Shown piece after piece: positions 1-13,733 of a DNA stretch of 64,000 nucleotides. Each line of letters begins with the position of its first letter. The stretch's first letter is position 1. The notes beneath the pieces are model-generated. The model ran no database searches. It saw only the letters and a program-made list of their open reading frames with translations, and was not told where the DNA came from. The stretch comes from Bugulina stolonifera. Its lineage: Eukaryota; Bryozoa; Gymnolaemata; Cheilostomatida; Bugulidae. The stretch covers positions 13,705,700 to 13,769,699 of the forward strand of contig OW285191.1 in assembly GCA_935421135.1 (NCBI GenBank), written 5' to 3'. Made by a program: the position numbers and the translations under genes.

Positions 1-3000
1 GGTGAGCTCTTCCACTCAGAGCCCAGCTCCTGTCGCTCATACAAGTTTCGTACTTCTGAGGTCCGTTAAATAGGATGGCCAAGTGGCTCGACAGTAACTA
101 AACAATAAAAAACTGCTAATTGCTACTATACTAGTACCAGTGAACAAAATCTTTATTCGAATGGAAAACCATACGACCTATGGTCTATGAAAACTGTAAT
201 GGTCTATCTGGGCGGGTAAAGCACAAAGTTTTGTCACCTGAAGGGCGGAGGTTAATGCAAACAAACCATTATTATTTTATTAATGTCTCAAATTTCAAGA
301 AAGCCTTGCACGTGGGTGGGAATTTTGTATAACTTTTTACAAAGAGAACAAAACGTGTGACAGTGCTGGAAAGTTCATTTTCAAATGATCTTGGTGGGCG
401 AGGTGGTTAATTATTGAACCAAGTTATTTTGTAGATAAATAAATGAGTTATTCTAACCTTAAGCTATCCTTCATATACGTCAGTCATGACATTGTTGTCG
501 TATGCAGTTGCTCTCTACTCTCACTTGATCTCGAATTTAACAATAACATAATTGGGTATATTTTTCTGTCAGGCACTAATGCACAAATACAAAATAAAAT
601 TATAGCCTGTGATCTTAGAATATATCAACAGTGACTGGTTTGTGGGGCTACCTTGAGAGCGCTGTATTAGGGACATTAGCAATATTTACTATTTGAACAG
701 ATATGTTTATCACCTACGTCATACAGTTGTACTCTGTGCAATGATAACTCATTGTCCACAGTGTTGAGCACATGTGTTTGTCTAGATATGACGACAAATG
801 GATGACTGATAGTAACGCACTGTCAAAAGGTTCGGTCAGCTAAGAAAATGTCTGACATACACATGTCATCCTAAACGTAAGACAACAGCTTCGGCAAATA
901 CATGTGCGCCATAATATGTACAGTCATTTAGTCAATAACCTAGCCTACATATTAAATGAATATACCTGCGCAATCAGGAATATACCATGTATTTTAAATT
1001 TAACCGTAGATGTACGAGAATAGTACAGGAAATGACTTGGGAAAACTGATAGAAACTCTTATGCTTGCATGTTGTTTAGATGTCATACGATTAGTCCAAA
1101 AATAGTCTAGGATTCCTGCTTATCACAGCTTTTTAAAACATGACTTTATCATACCAGATCCTATAGCCATTAGATCTCCAACCCACATACTAAGGAATGT
1201 TGAACCTAGTCTAAAGTTATTTACTTGTATTACTACACAGCCCACTGTTCTATAATTCTCATAAGCAAAAATCAGCTTCCGGAAAGATCATATGAAAAAC
1301 AACCTCTAAATATTTACATGTACACTGCTTAGTATAACATATTGTTCTAGAATAATACAGTGTAGATGGATTAGCAGTTCTCTGTACATTTCAAGCAAAC
1401 ACTGTCTACAGACATAGACTGAGGGGAGATACATGTAGTATTATGTATGTATGTACATGTATATGCATCTCTCATATCATGACATGGTTTGTTTTACCTG
1501 CTGTCTCTAGAGACTGTAGTTCTGCAGGTAAAACAAACTTTGCTGTTGCTGCATGACACATGTACATGATATACCTATATATAGGTACATTGTCCCATGA
1601 TATACCTATATATAGGTATATCATGTGACAGTGACTTTACTAGTAATTGCATGTACATGTATTTAGTGTTTTGTACAACACAACAAAAATGCACAAGTTC
1701 TAGAACATTATTATTGCATAGTACTACTATTTATTATGTAATGTAACACACTTGACATCCAAACTCATATACCATATAGCATAATTATACACTAGCTCTA
1801 CACTTCATTGCTTTCTGCTATACGTTCCCGTTATTGCCTATGGCATTGTTTACTACAAATATGTCAGCTGATTGCTAATAATAAATGTCTAGTCACGCAG
1901 TCACACACACAGCCAGTTGGGATTTCCCAACATGTCATAATAATGTAGTAATGGCCAAATAAAGTAATAGCTTACAATACTGTATCCTGTTTACTGATAG
2001 TCATATGAAAGCAGGTAAATGGCCAGACGTTATACCAGATACACAATGTACGGGTACATGTCTTGTAAAAAGTACATCATGTACTGTACTAACAATTTAT
2101 TTGATGAAATTACAGTACATCATGTGATGAAGTCACCTATATAATTATACATGTATGATTAGTACATATACTGTACATATACAATGTATGCTGTGTATTG
2201 TATTGTATAGTGCTCTACCTACTGTATGACTAACTACACGTTTGTATTACATCACATGATTATGAACTCATGATATGAATGTACATGTAACTCTGGTTCC
2301 AAAGCTATCATAACCTCGGGTGTAAGTCGTGATACGTTACCATTTACATGTACAGTGGATGTTAAAAAATCCCTCCTAGACAAATTTCTCATGAATTACT
2401 ATTATTCATTGTCACATATGATTTCATGGCCTTAAGCTGTTTGCATTTTAATATATTTCACAGTGAGCAGTAATAATATTTATCTAGGTTGGGGCTGTAA
2501 GAATTTAAAATAACTTAAAATAAAATAAGTTTTTCATTCACATACAAATGTATATATATTATTATAAAATTAGTATAATAAATGAAACTTTTGACTGAGC
2601 AAACGCCAGAAATTTGTCTCTGTAGATATAGAACACTTATATTGCTATTTTTTTAAGTTTCTACTAAGTTTTGCTGTAATTACCGGTGCAAACCTTGTTG
2701 TATATTATTTCATGTTATAATTATAAGGAAGTCGTTAATATAAATGGGAAATATGTCATTAAATGTCTCAATCATGTGCAATATATATGCAATAATGCTG
2801 TAATAACTGTTTGCTTACATGGTGAGTATTAAATAAACACTGTCACTGTGTCTGTATATAATGGTACTTGAAATTGTAAACAATACAATTTAAAGTTGTC
2901 CTCCCACTGCCTCAAAGAGAAGACAACTTAAGCAAATACAGATGTTATGACTGCAATATTTTGCATTTGTGAATTGTGACTACATTTGCTACTTGCAGAA

Positions 3001-4455
3001 AAAACTAATCATTATTAGCACCAACAAGTACCTGTAAAACAATACTATAGCAGAATTTTATCATATTTTATGAAAAATTGCAATAGTATAATATTATTAT
3101 TATCACGTTTTTCTTGACCCATTACATACACAGGAGTTATGCTATAGCACATATAATATATTGTATGACATGTACGATCATTTACTTCTTCTGATAGACA
3201 TCAATGTGTTAGAATGTCATCCACAAACATGGTAGGCATTCCATTTCATTTTGGTGAACTCTTGTGAAAGAGTTAGAAATTGTCTTCTCATGTTTTGATT
3301 TTTTAATGTAAGGGAGGACAACTTGATAAATTCTAATAAGGTGGCGTTAGCTTCTACTAATAAAACTGTACTTTCACTCTCCTAGTATTTCTAACCCTAC
3401 TACTCATTATAGTAAAGCACAGACGGCCTAGTATTTAGTCGTGCAGGTAAACAGGTTGACAAGTATTTATATGGAAGTACAGACATTATTTGAACCTGCA
3501 AGCCTACCTACAGAAAATGCACACAATTCTAATGAAAGGAGTTGCCAAGATATCATGGCTAACATGTTTGTTCTGTACAAACAATATTACAACAGAGCTA
3601 TGTTCAATAGAGTTTTCATGATTTTACGTCTATATTTCTGGGCTGAATTGGGCTACTTTTGGCCCTGGACCATATGCAGCAGTGAGCTAACATATATGAT
3701 AATATACATGTACAAATCAAAAATAAAATATCTCAGTGGGGTGCATTTAGTATTTACAAATTATTCTTCTATGATATTATATGACTAAGGCTGGCTAACT
3801 AAGCACACTCGGCATAGAGGGCTTAGTGTAATTGAAATGCACTCTCTTTTATGCAAATCCATTGAAGAGGGCAAACTTTTCAATACTAATGATAGATGGT
3901 AGAACTTGATATCAAACACTAAGAGTACTACTGTGTGTATGTATGGGCATGAGTTGAGTCATATGGCTAGCTAATAGAAGTCTCGTAGTATTGGACTGTG
4001 GGTAATGGAGAAGATAAAGTCACAAAGTTAAAGGTACATTGTTGTAGTATGTGTATGTGTTATATGTTATACATGTCATAATTATGGTAATATAATGTAG
4101 ATGGTAATATAACATATTATTATATGACACACATATACGTATATATGTGCATAGAGTTTATAACTGACTGCTCTAGTCTGCTGTATCCTACATGACTTTA
4201 TGTCCATGTCTGTCAGACAGCAATGATTGATCAATTGTTTTACTCTTATTAGTTATTGTTTTACATGCAATGCTTCTTTAGAACATAAACCAGTTGAGTA
4301 ATTTGTCATGACAAAACTCTGTGTATAGTGCAATGTATTGTCGGCTCATTCAAAACTTTGAAAGTAGTTAAAGTATATCATGTTATAAACTGTGTAATTG
4401 TAGAACATTAAATATTATAGAACATTAAAGATATGATAAGGGAAGACCAGGGGAG
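1..4455. other. Intergenic, no gene seen
   Basis: I found no reading frame with family resemblance or a credible set of splice sites here. The longest frame (3441-3788) has AT-rich composition typical of chance. Contents are low-complexity AT-rich DNA, many short palindromes of the acatgt type, a hairpin at 1487-1538, and duplicated short palindromes near 1550-1626. The right end should hold the promoter of the fucosyltransferase gene, but no element can be named with confidence. Confidence 0.6.
1487..1538. repeat. Inverted repeat, 15-bp arms
   Basis: The 15-base arm gtttgttttacctgc at 1487-1501 is matched exactly by its reverse complement at 1524-1538, with a 22-base loop. About 20-80 bases further on, the palindromic block atacctatatataggta occurs twice (about 1570-1626). 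Confidence 0.7.
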
Positions 4456-6886
4456 ATGAATCTAAGAAGGAGTATATTTAACTACTGCTGGAGACATGGC
4501 TGGTACATTTGGTTAATAGCGATTTTACTATATCTGGTAGTCACTATATTACTCAATATCAGACAAATGCAGGTAAAAAAATACATTTTTATGTCATACA
4601 TTGAGTAGCTTACCTGCACTATACGTGACAAATATACATGTGTATATACTTATACAATGTACAAATATACATGTGTATATACTTATACCATGTACGTAAC
4701 TATTGTTGCACAGGATTCTTACTGTAGCATCATCAAAGTCTAAGTGTTTATCTCACAACTCAACAGATACTGAGTTGCTGTAACTCCCAGTATCTAGCAA
4801 GGTTGAATTTTTATAACAAAATACAGGTAATTGTTCAATTAGGGGCACATGTTGAGGGAGGGGAAGCAAAAAGATGTATAAGGGCAGGGGTGGGGCAGTT
4901 TTACTAGCGACCTGGTCAATATTGCCCCATGTCTTAATTATTGCTTAAATCAGATCAAACTACATGATATGGGCTACCTAGTGCAAACACGTCTTCACTA
5001 AGCTGCAGTGTGTATTTGTATGGAAAGAGAAATTTAGGTTTCGAAATGTATATTATACTTTTATACATGTGTCACCATGTGTCACTATGCATGTCCAAGA
5101 CTTGAATTTCCAACAGTCTCTCTTTATTAGCGCCTACAAAACAAATTTTTCCATAGCAAGTAGTTAATGCAGTGCATTCATAGCATCGTCAGGTAGTCCA
5201 TGCTCTATACAAACAGGCTTAGCTCATAAGCTCACTTGGCCAATGAATATAAAACAATATAAAGGTAATTGATATGAGAATGTGATCTGAGGCGTGGCAG
5301 TTACTAAACTTGTATAAATGTGTGCAAGTTTGACTGTAAGCTCCCACCTATATGCCTGCTGTACTATATTAGAAGGTCACCTTCTCATATAGTACAGCAG
5401 GCATATAAGTTTACTAACTTGAACTATTACTTTGTATTTGGAGTTGTGTTTCCATTGAAAGTTGTGAAAATATTAATAGTTGATACGACTGCTGTATAAT
5501 TAATTAATTATATAAACATTGTTTTATAGAGACGCAATGTTTTACTTGTTATCCATGTATTTGATCTTTGTGTCTACAATTACCCGTATAATGATGTTGA
5601 ATTTTAGCCTCTCACAGCAATGCTTGGAATGGTATACAAATACATTTCCCGAATTTTATATTTACATGTTGTATATCTTTCCTACTAAGCGATGATGAAA
5701 TTGACCCTCCCATTAGAATATTATTGACTTCAATAATTCTGTAGCCATATTATTGTGACTTTCTTCTATCTATTAACAACTCAAATCTGTATGATTAAAA
5801 CTTAAACATCAAAAACCTTAACCATTTGAATACCATTTCTGTTTGATTACTAATTTATTCTAACAAACGTTTGCTCTAGTTTGAATCTCTCACTTTCTCT
5901 CTCTTATCTGAATCAGATATAGTGTCAGTTTTAATAGAGTCTATAAGTTGACGTAATGTCTGTATTTCAACTTCTAGCTGACTTCATCATCTTATACTGT
6001 ATTGTTGCTGAAGCATGTTGGCTAGCACTAGCAATAGTTACCAAAAAGAAAGAAACTATCCCAAGACTATAATTATATTAAATAATGGCCTTATTAGTTA
6101 AACACACAAGTGCATAATTGATGTTAAACATAAGATTGTATTGAAAGACAGGCTAACCTACATGGATGTGATAAAAATATTAAGAGATCAAAATGGTTGA
6201 TGTTACCTAAATCATTTTATAACTTCATGCTATATAGAGACAGGGATGTAGCATACATAATAGCATAGATCACCCACATGTTCCACCGTCTCACTTGTGC
6301 CATTAATACGGTTCAAATCTATTTAGGAACAAGACAACCAAACATTGCGGAGACATCAGAAGTTTAAAGTTCCAACAAAGTATGAACTGAGACCTACTTT
6401 AAAATATCAACATCTGCAACCAAAGATGTCACCATCTGACTTCATGAATATAGAGAAGCCTGCACATGAGAAAGTAGAATTAAAATCTGCTCAAGAACAT
6501 TACCCAGCTGAAAAAAATACTAAAAGTGTCGAGTTAAAACCTGAGGCATCAAATAACCTGCCTGTGAATATAGGCGTAGAGAAGACTATTCCTAAACTGA
6601 AGGAGACGGTGACTAAACAGCAAAATAAAACAACGATTGGTCAAACTGCCATTACTAAAAGTGCACACGCAAATGTTAACAGTAGACAAGCAGATACAAA
6701 AGAGTTGAAGGTGCATGTCCTAGTGGAGAATAAACATCATAATGAAACGATGACCGACATCAAGTCCAAGGGTAAAACACCAGTCCTGCCAACTGTGACC
6801 TCACAAAGCCAGCAGCAAAAACAGCAGCAGGAGCAACAAAAGCAGCTGCAACAGCAGCAAGAGCAGCAAAAGCAGCTGCAACAGCT

Positions 6887-6977
<91 letters not shown>

Positions 6978-9684
6978 CAACAACAGCAGCAACAACAGCA
7001 GCAGGAGCGGAAAGTAAATAAAAGTGCAAATTCTACTACAACACCATTACCTCATCAGAAAGGTATATGGTCAACCTCTTTGTACATACAAATGTCAGAG
7101 TGTAAATGTAGAACTGTTCATACAATGGTGTTTATATTGTATACATCTAATATTGTATTGTACATGTACAATTACTTGACTACTTGATTAATTTAGAAAC
7201 CAAAATGATTACTGTTGCTATATTCTAACAGCTGGACATAGGCATGGTATTCTTACTGCTTTATTATTGGTTCCAGACTTCATTGGTGAGGAAGGAAAGA
7301 TTATTCTGCTGTGGACAAAGTTAGTTACACGGAAGCCATTGTGGAACTTTAAAACGTGGTCTCTGAAGAAATGTCCATACAAATGTCAAATCACGGGAGA
7401 CAGAAGTTATCTTAACCAATCAGCGCTAGTCTTATTCAGGTAAGTTGACCTATAAGCACACATGTTTCATGGTTTGTAGTTGTTGGCTACGTGTACACAT
7501 ATATGTTATATTGTTACTCTGTATTACCATTCCATGCAATTTATATCTACATCGCATATAGAAAACGTGGTGAGGCTTTGGAATAGCAATAAAAGTCAAA
7601 TTGGCATAATTTTTGTATTGGTTATAAGGGCACGCAGTGTAGAAAAGTCTTTCTGGATAAAGAATGCAACACATTACATAGGGGATGGTTAGTGGATGAA
7701 AGGATTTGTCAGCAGTTTTATATAAGTACAGAAAGCATAATGTCTGTGTATATCTAGACAGTAAAAAAACATCTTCATATGTTCTAGACTGCGCATGGTT
7801 CGACCTCTACAGAGTGAGAAGAATCAGAATCCATTCGTCCAGATGTACGACCCATCCGACCTGCCTCAATATAAACGTCCCCACCAGGTGTGGGTAGACG
7901 TTAATCAGGTACATACATTATGGTGGTCACCACACGAGAGCTCACACTCACTTCTCAGTTGTTATTATCATCTATGCTGTTACAGTGAAGTCACAGTACA
8001 GCTCAACTTAGATTTACACACATTGTACTTTGATAAGCCAATCAGACACAGCAAAAGATATTCATCTACACTAATATATGCAAGTTAATTTGCTGATGGC
8101 AATGATATTCATTGTGACACTAGGAAACTATCTCTATAAACAAGAATTGAGCTTCATCACAAGGTGGAAATTTCTTATTGAACTCATAAACACACATGTA
8201 ATGTTGAATAATAAGACGAGACGCATTTTTATATTTTATTGACTTCTTATATTTCGATGTATATCCATACATCATTCCTCTGATGATGATGTATGGATAT
8301 ACATCGAAATATAAGGAGTCAATAAAATATAAAAATGCGTCTCGTCACTTATTATTCATCATTAAGACACTCGCTCGCACCAACATTTTCCAATACATGT
8401 AATGTATACACATGTAATTCATATGTTGTAATGTATAGTTTATACAAGGTATGATGTATGATCAGAGAAAGATACTGATATTTTTCCAGGAGTCCCCCAT
8501 GTATTCCCATGCTGATGAAGAGTTGGCAGGAGTAGACAACTCCTTTGATTACATAGTGTCATACCACAGTCTCTCAGACTACACATATGACTACAAATTA
8601 CTATACAAAAAGAAGACAACTCCAGATAAACCTATTAATTATGCAGCTAATAAAACCAAGATGGCTCTGTGGTAAGCAAACTAACCTACTTCATACTTAC
8701 CTTGTCGAGGGAAATCTGCATAGGGTTTGACAGAATGTGTACCATCTTGGCAGAAGATAATTTACACAACACTGATGAATTATTAATCTGTTTTCTCTCA
8801 AATACTAGTGCTGAATGCAGTGGCTAATGCTACCATAATATGTTGCTTAAACATGATATTAAAATTTTGATTTTCATACGTACGTAAGTAAAACAGACCA
8901 ATATTTTCAAGTATAATTACATTTGGTGACTGTTTGTAAGGAATGTAAGGAAAGGTGCTCTACACACTTTGTCATGTCGCCCACCTAGAATAGTAGTACT
9001 ACAACCTATTACCAGAGGTTTATGTTACTATGTAAAACTGGCACCAAACAATAATAGTATATTGTCTGAATGTTTGCAGTCTTCATAGAAGACATTGCAC
9101 CAACCTATGTTGTATGTTACAGGTATGTTTCACACTGTAATGCTTTATCAGGGAGAGACAAATACGTTAAAGAGTTAATCAAATATAATATCAGTGTAGA
9201 CATATTTGGGAAGTGCTCTGGTAGAAAAGACGGATGCAAGGATTTCCATGATTATAATTGTTTAAATGCTCTCAAGTCACAATATAAGTTCTACTTGGCG
9301 TTTGAGAATAGTTTATGTGGAGAATATATCACTGAGAAGTATTGGAATACTTTAAGCTCAACAAACCACAATATTCCAATCGCAATGGGAGGACAACTTC
9401 AAGATTATCAACTATTGTCTCCACCTAACTCCTTCATACATGTTAGAAATTTTACTGGTGCTAAGCAGTTAGCACAATATCTACATTCTATCAATCAAGA
9501 CGATACTAAATTTAATTCTTATCACCATTGGAGAAAGAAGTATGAGCTGTATGCAGACAAGAAGGAGAAGTTTGACTGTTGGCTGTGTAGGATGGCCTAT
9601 GAACAGCCTCCTCGCATACGTAACTCTTATTCGGAGTTCTGGAGCAGATCCAAGTTATGTGAGAGCCAACCAGAGAAAGTCTAG
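4456..9684 (+). CDS. alpha-1,3-fucosyltransferase (GT10), six exons
   Basis: Exons: 4456-4572, 6327-7062, 7232-7439, 7788-7908, 8490-8671, 9123-9684; joined they give 641 aa. Such enzymes move fucose from GDP-fucose onto GlcNAc or glucose of glycans in the Golgi lumen. Residues 1-15 are a short basic cytosolic tail and about 16-35 (WYIWLIAILLYLVV...) the signal-anchor helix, as expected for a type II protein. Residues 40-284 form a long low-complexity stem with a run of 39 glutamines (227-265). The GT10 N-terminal domain follows (KKCPYKCQITGDRSYL in exon 3, VWVDVNQ-ESP across the exon 4/5 junction). The catalytic domain carries WYVSHCNA, VDIFGKC and the hallmark FYLAFENSLCGEYITEKYW from about residue 511. 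All phases close in frame. The stem is much longer than in typical FUTs. The acceptor specificity and subfamily cannot be told from sequence alone. Confidence 0.93.
5349..5407. repeat. Hairpin in fucosyltransferase intron 1
   Basis: A nearly perfect inverted repeat with arms of about 28 bases (tatatgcctgctgtactata ... and its reverse complement) and almost no loop. It lies in the 1.75-kb first intron. No target duplication was identified. Confidence 0.75.
6888..7004 (+). repeat. CAG/CAA tract encoding 39 glutamines
   Basis: In-frame within exon 2 of the fucosyltransferase. Bases 6891-6971 are 27 uninterrupted CAG units; the rest to 7004 mixes CAA and CAG. A further Q/K/E/L-rich stretch precedes it from about 6810. 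It encodes residues 227-265 in the predicted luminal stem, between the membrane anchor and the catalytic domain. Open frames on the opposite strand here (poly-Ala, poly-Leu) are shadows of the repeat. Confidence 0.95.
8206..8357. repeat. Foldback element in fucosyltransferase intron 4
   Basis: Two arms of about 70 bases, nearly perfectly complementary, meet around 8281. The left arm begins gaataataagacgagacgc and the right arm ends with the complementary gcgtctcgtcacttattattc, with one small indel. This is MITE-like; no open frame and no clear target-site duplication. Confidence 0.8.
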
Positions 9685-10794
9685 CTCTACTCATGCTCTT
9701 GGTTCATCAGTCACTCAACAAATACTATACTGTACTTCAATTACATGAAATATGTACATTGTATATGCATATAAACATGTATGTACATGACTGCACATTA
9801 TACAAGAATGTAGTAGTACTACACACCTGTAAATTGCTTATTAAAATGGAGAGTTCTTTTCTCTATTTTTATTAAGGATTGAAAGGATAATTTTGTATGA
9901 TAGCTGCCCGTGTACAGGTTGTACAGGCCATAAAAGATTGTCTTCACCTGTTGACTCCTATAAGAGCAGGACTACCTCATTGTTATGAAATTGATGATAA
10001 ATTTATCTCACTAGAATAAAACAGAGGGTTCTCTGCTCAAACATAGTATGGAAATTCCACACTACTTAGTTTATTGGTGAATAAGTGTACATAACCGGTT
10101 TACTTGGGTAAAACTATGTAAAATAATAACTCGTCACATTTAACCACAAAATTATATTGATCATGAAACAGGAAATACAGAATACAAAAAATTAAAAACT
10201 TGTTTACAAAAGCTTAAAGAAAACTCTTAAAATGTATAGGATCCCAATACAAAAGTAATACAACATTGTATAATATTACATGTACATTATATCTAAAGAG
10301 AAATCTCATCCCGAAGTACAGTATTACAATAGGCCTATATGCTACAACATCTAAGTTCATTGTACAGATACCTTTATGTAGTATTTACCAACCAGCAAAT
10401 AAGTGTGGTAAGTAGATGAATAATGATGTTCAATGAGATTTTTGGAAAACTATGGCAAGAGTAGATAACTTCAAATAGATGTAGCAGTTAATTACCATGA
10501 CATAAATAATATAAATAGCCTAATAACAATAAACGTTACTAGGTGTATCAGCTGTATTATGGTTGTTGCATACAAAAATATACTATTATGTCTCTATAGA
10601 TATACCAGAGAGCCTGTTTGGTATCCCTACACTTGGCAAGATACAACCAACCAGTAGGCTATTTATAACACAGTCAGTCCCCATGGCCTGGAGGTCGACA
10701 AGGCCTTAGACTACTGACTAGCATTCACTTTCCAGGTTATAAATCCACCACTCACTAAGGATATAGCAAGTGATATATCACACGTATATGTAGA
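9685..10794. other. 3' ends of two convergent genes
   Basis: No gene is seen between the stop of the fucosyltransferase (9684) and the stop of the sulfotransferase (10795, minus strand). AATAAA occurs on the plus strand at 10015-10020, about 330 bases past the fucosyltransferase stop. TTTATT at 10070-10075 gives AATAAA on the minus strand, about 720 bases past the sulfotransferase stop. These are candidate poly(A) signals that would let the two transcripts end close together; the assignment is inference. Confidence 0.4.
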
Positions 10795-12793
10795 TCAAGG
10801 AGTTAGCTTCCCCTTATCCTCCAAAAGACTAGTGCTGCTCACTGGCTTACCAGCTATAAGTAAACTATTTTTCGCAAGTTCACCCATCGCTAGCTGCACA
10901 CATCTGTCTATATGTCTACCTTTCGTCGTCAAAGTGTACGTAATGTTATCTATATGAAAGTAGGTTATGTGACTAGCATCAACTGTTCCTGGTATGACTT
11001 CCTTGACACACCTGGTGGTCCAGAGTTTGATACGATGCCGCAGGTGCTCGACTTCTTTCTTATAGTACTTCTTGTTTTTGTTCACAGCAGCATCTAGTCT
11101 CCTTTTAAAATGATTGTATAGTAACGTATCAGCCCAGTTCCACTCTCTAGCCCGAGCTCGCAGTGTCTCGGTATAGGAACTCTTACTAAGATTTGGCATT
11201 GATGTCTTAATGCTGCTATGTAAATAAATGATGTCTTCAGTAGACCAGTTTAACAGATCACGCAGAAGGATGAGCGATTCTTCCAGCTTTTCAAGAATTA
11301 GCACCAGTGAGAGCTTCTTGTCTAGCTCGCTAATTTTATTCATTACTAAATTCCTGTCTCTCTGTTTAGCTGATGAAAGCGTAGAAGTTTTTAGCCCTAA
11401 ATCAAACATTTGTCCATTCATTAACCACAAGTCATAGTAGGAACTACACTTCTCCAGTAGTCTCTTCTTGTCTGAATGGACAATGAACCGTCTGAATGTC
11501 ATATTGAGGCAGCTGCTGGCCGAGAAGTAGTTGTAGACTAAGAGCAGCTGTTCCGCTGGGTCCCGTAGAGATGTTAAATATACAGTGTCTTTGGGCATAT
11601 ACTCCAACATTGCTTTGGAGAACCTACGTGTATTAACAAGGAAATGTTGAATAAAAAAAGCAAGTTGACTATCTAGAAGTTGCCTTGCCACCACTCGTGG
11701 GAACCAGTAGACCTTATGTGGGTACAACTACAAGGCAGGCCTATCAGTAGAGACATTAAACCTTTGACCTGGTGCTGCCAAACTGCTGGCACTACTACAC
11801 AGTGATGAATAACTCAGTAAGTGAACATTGTATACAAGTCTGTAAACTCCATAACACAATGACTCATATCATATGGCACCTTGGGCAGAATCTATCCCTA
11901 ACAAAATCAAGCTAAAGTGACATTATAGCACTGTTACTATTATTACATAGCGTCATGTATAATATTGATATTACACAGGGATACTGTTAAATAGATTACC
12001 TGCTGTGGTGGCACAGAACGTCAGGCTTAGGAGGAGTGGCATAAGATGGAGTGAAAAACTTTGGCCAACCAAGTTTATCTCCCCTGTGTGCTGCTGGTAG
12101 GGCTATAGTGAGATTATGGTTGAGAGCAAAGTTGACTATAATAGACCAGATAGTTGAGCTCCCTGTTTTATGGGTCTTAATGTAGGCAATATGGGTAACA
12201 GGTGTAGAATTCGTCTGCAGTATAAATTGGGCAGACAACTCTGAAATGAAATATGAATTATAGTTATAGTTGGCAATCAATATTAGCTATTCCAAGACAC
12301 TGCACTTGCTGACAGTGATCAGGCACGATCAGCATGGCATAGTTGGAGTTATCTTGCCCTCATTTCCATGGAAACACAACCCTTGATTGAACAGCTAATA
12401 GCAATGAAGATAACCACATGGTATATAGTCTTAATAAAAATGGTTGCTGTTATTTAAATTGAGAGTGTTGTTTACACAAAACAACAAAGGTAAAAACTTC
12501 CAACTCCAAGTTGACATGATACTTCTGTGAGGTGAAAATCCTAGTAGATTTGAGTTAGGATAGAATTTGCACCTACCTGAGCTGTTGATTGCCTCTAATG
12601 GGGAACCTCCCAAATACTTCTTTTTTACGTCTAGAATATTGTGGTATATGTGTGACCGATAATGAAACATGACCAACAGGCAGGTTATTCCAAATCCAAC
12701 TGATCCAATCATAAGCTTTCGCTTCTTTTCTTTGTCAAGATTTGCCAACCCCGTGGAAGCAAGAAACCAAACTAATATAATGCAGACTGGCAT
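10795..12793 (-). CDS. Galactose-3-O-sulfotransferase family (Gal3ST), three exons
   Basis: Exons (minus strand): 12793-12577, 12240-12000, 11623-10795; joined 428 aa. The family transfers sulfate from PAPS to the 3-OH of galactose on glycolipids or glycoproteins in the Golgi. A basic stretch (KEKKRK) precedes a hydrophobic anchor at about residues 28-44, fitting a type II protein. The PAPS 5'-phosphosulfate loop is KTHKTGSST at residues 94-102, and the 3'-phosphate motif is TVYLTSLRDP at about 166-175. Both are intact. The rest (SYYDLW, LSLVLILEKLEESLILLRDLL) follows the family pattern. The exon 3 start was chosen at 11623 because it restores the frame as VLCHHSR-FSKAML; a long open stretch upstream to 11727 does not join in phase. 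Acceptor specificity (cerebroside or glycoprotein type) is undetermined. Confidence 0.9.
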
Positions 12794-13581
12794 TGTGGCC
12801 CTTTTTGGTTATTACCTCCACCTGAAGAGAACATTGTTTGGAAGCAATTAGGCCTACAGACGTTGAAAATCCTGTATTAGTGAAGTTTGAAACCAGCAGA
12901 TAGAAATATCAAGTAGATGACTAATCAAAAACATTCGATTACATATTATAAAGGAATGTCTGTAAAATATAACAAATTTAGCAACAAAGTTGAGGCCAAA
13001 AGTGGTGAAAAATCAGCAGTGTCTATAGTTTTCGAACTTTGAAACTAATATGTAGCCAAATAGTTCTTGAGATTGTTGTGACATTCACCAGCCCTCATTT
13101 CTCGTTAGAGGCAATCTCTATCTACTAAACAAATCCTGGGTGATCTGAGACCAGTACTAATCACAAATTGTAAGAGAAGTCGGAGCATAGTATTTACACT
13201 CTGACTGATAACTCACCTCTAACTGGAGATAATTTATAGCCTAGGTACTAAGTTAGGCTACAGTACATGTCATTTCCCTCTAACTCCTCCAATTGTAAAT
13301 AGTAACTGGTTAGGACGAAGTTATAAGTAACTGCAATGTAGATAACATGCTTATGTTTGAGTTTGTCTTCATTTGGTGTACATGACATACTCATACGTGT
13401 GGAAATGCAATTTAAAACTAGATGGAAGAGGCTACGTGGTCATATAGATTTACAATGTAGATTTAGAGGTGAGTGAGTAAAAGATTCACTGACTGGGATA
13501 AGCTAGTTACTTACTGGGTGTACTGTACTGTGTATGTATATGATGACGGGCAAATATTGGATTGCTTTAACTTTATACAGT

Positions 13582-13733
13582 CAGTGAGTCACTAGTAGTC
13601 ACTATTAGCCACCAGTAGTCACTAGCAGTCACCAGTAGTCACCAGTAGTGACTAGTAGTCACCAGTAGTGACTAGTAGTCACCAGTAGTGACTAGTAGTG
13701 ACTAGTAGTCACCAGTAGTCACTAGTAGTGACT
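13582..13733. repeat. Minisatellite of agtagtcac-type 9-mers
   Basis: About 150 bases made of 9-base units alternating between forms such as cagtagtca and ctagtagtg, often in an 18-base higher-order pairing. Non-coding. Confidence 0.85.

Noticed and set aside
3441..3788. 115-residue open frame near the left end
   Set aside because: Composition is AT-driven (Y, I, M-rich), with no domain pattern, no splice context and no neighbour support.
6760..7029. Minus-strand poly-Ala and poly-Leu frames
   Set aside because: They are antisense readings of the CAG repeat in the fucosyltransferase exon.
11624..11727. N-terminal extension of the last sulfotransferase exon
   Set aside because: An in-frame TAG precedes it and it does not join exon 2 in phase; the acceptor before 11623 restores the family alignment.
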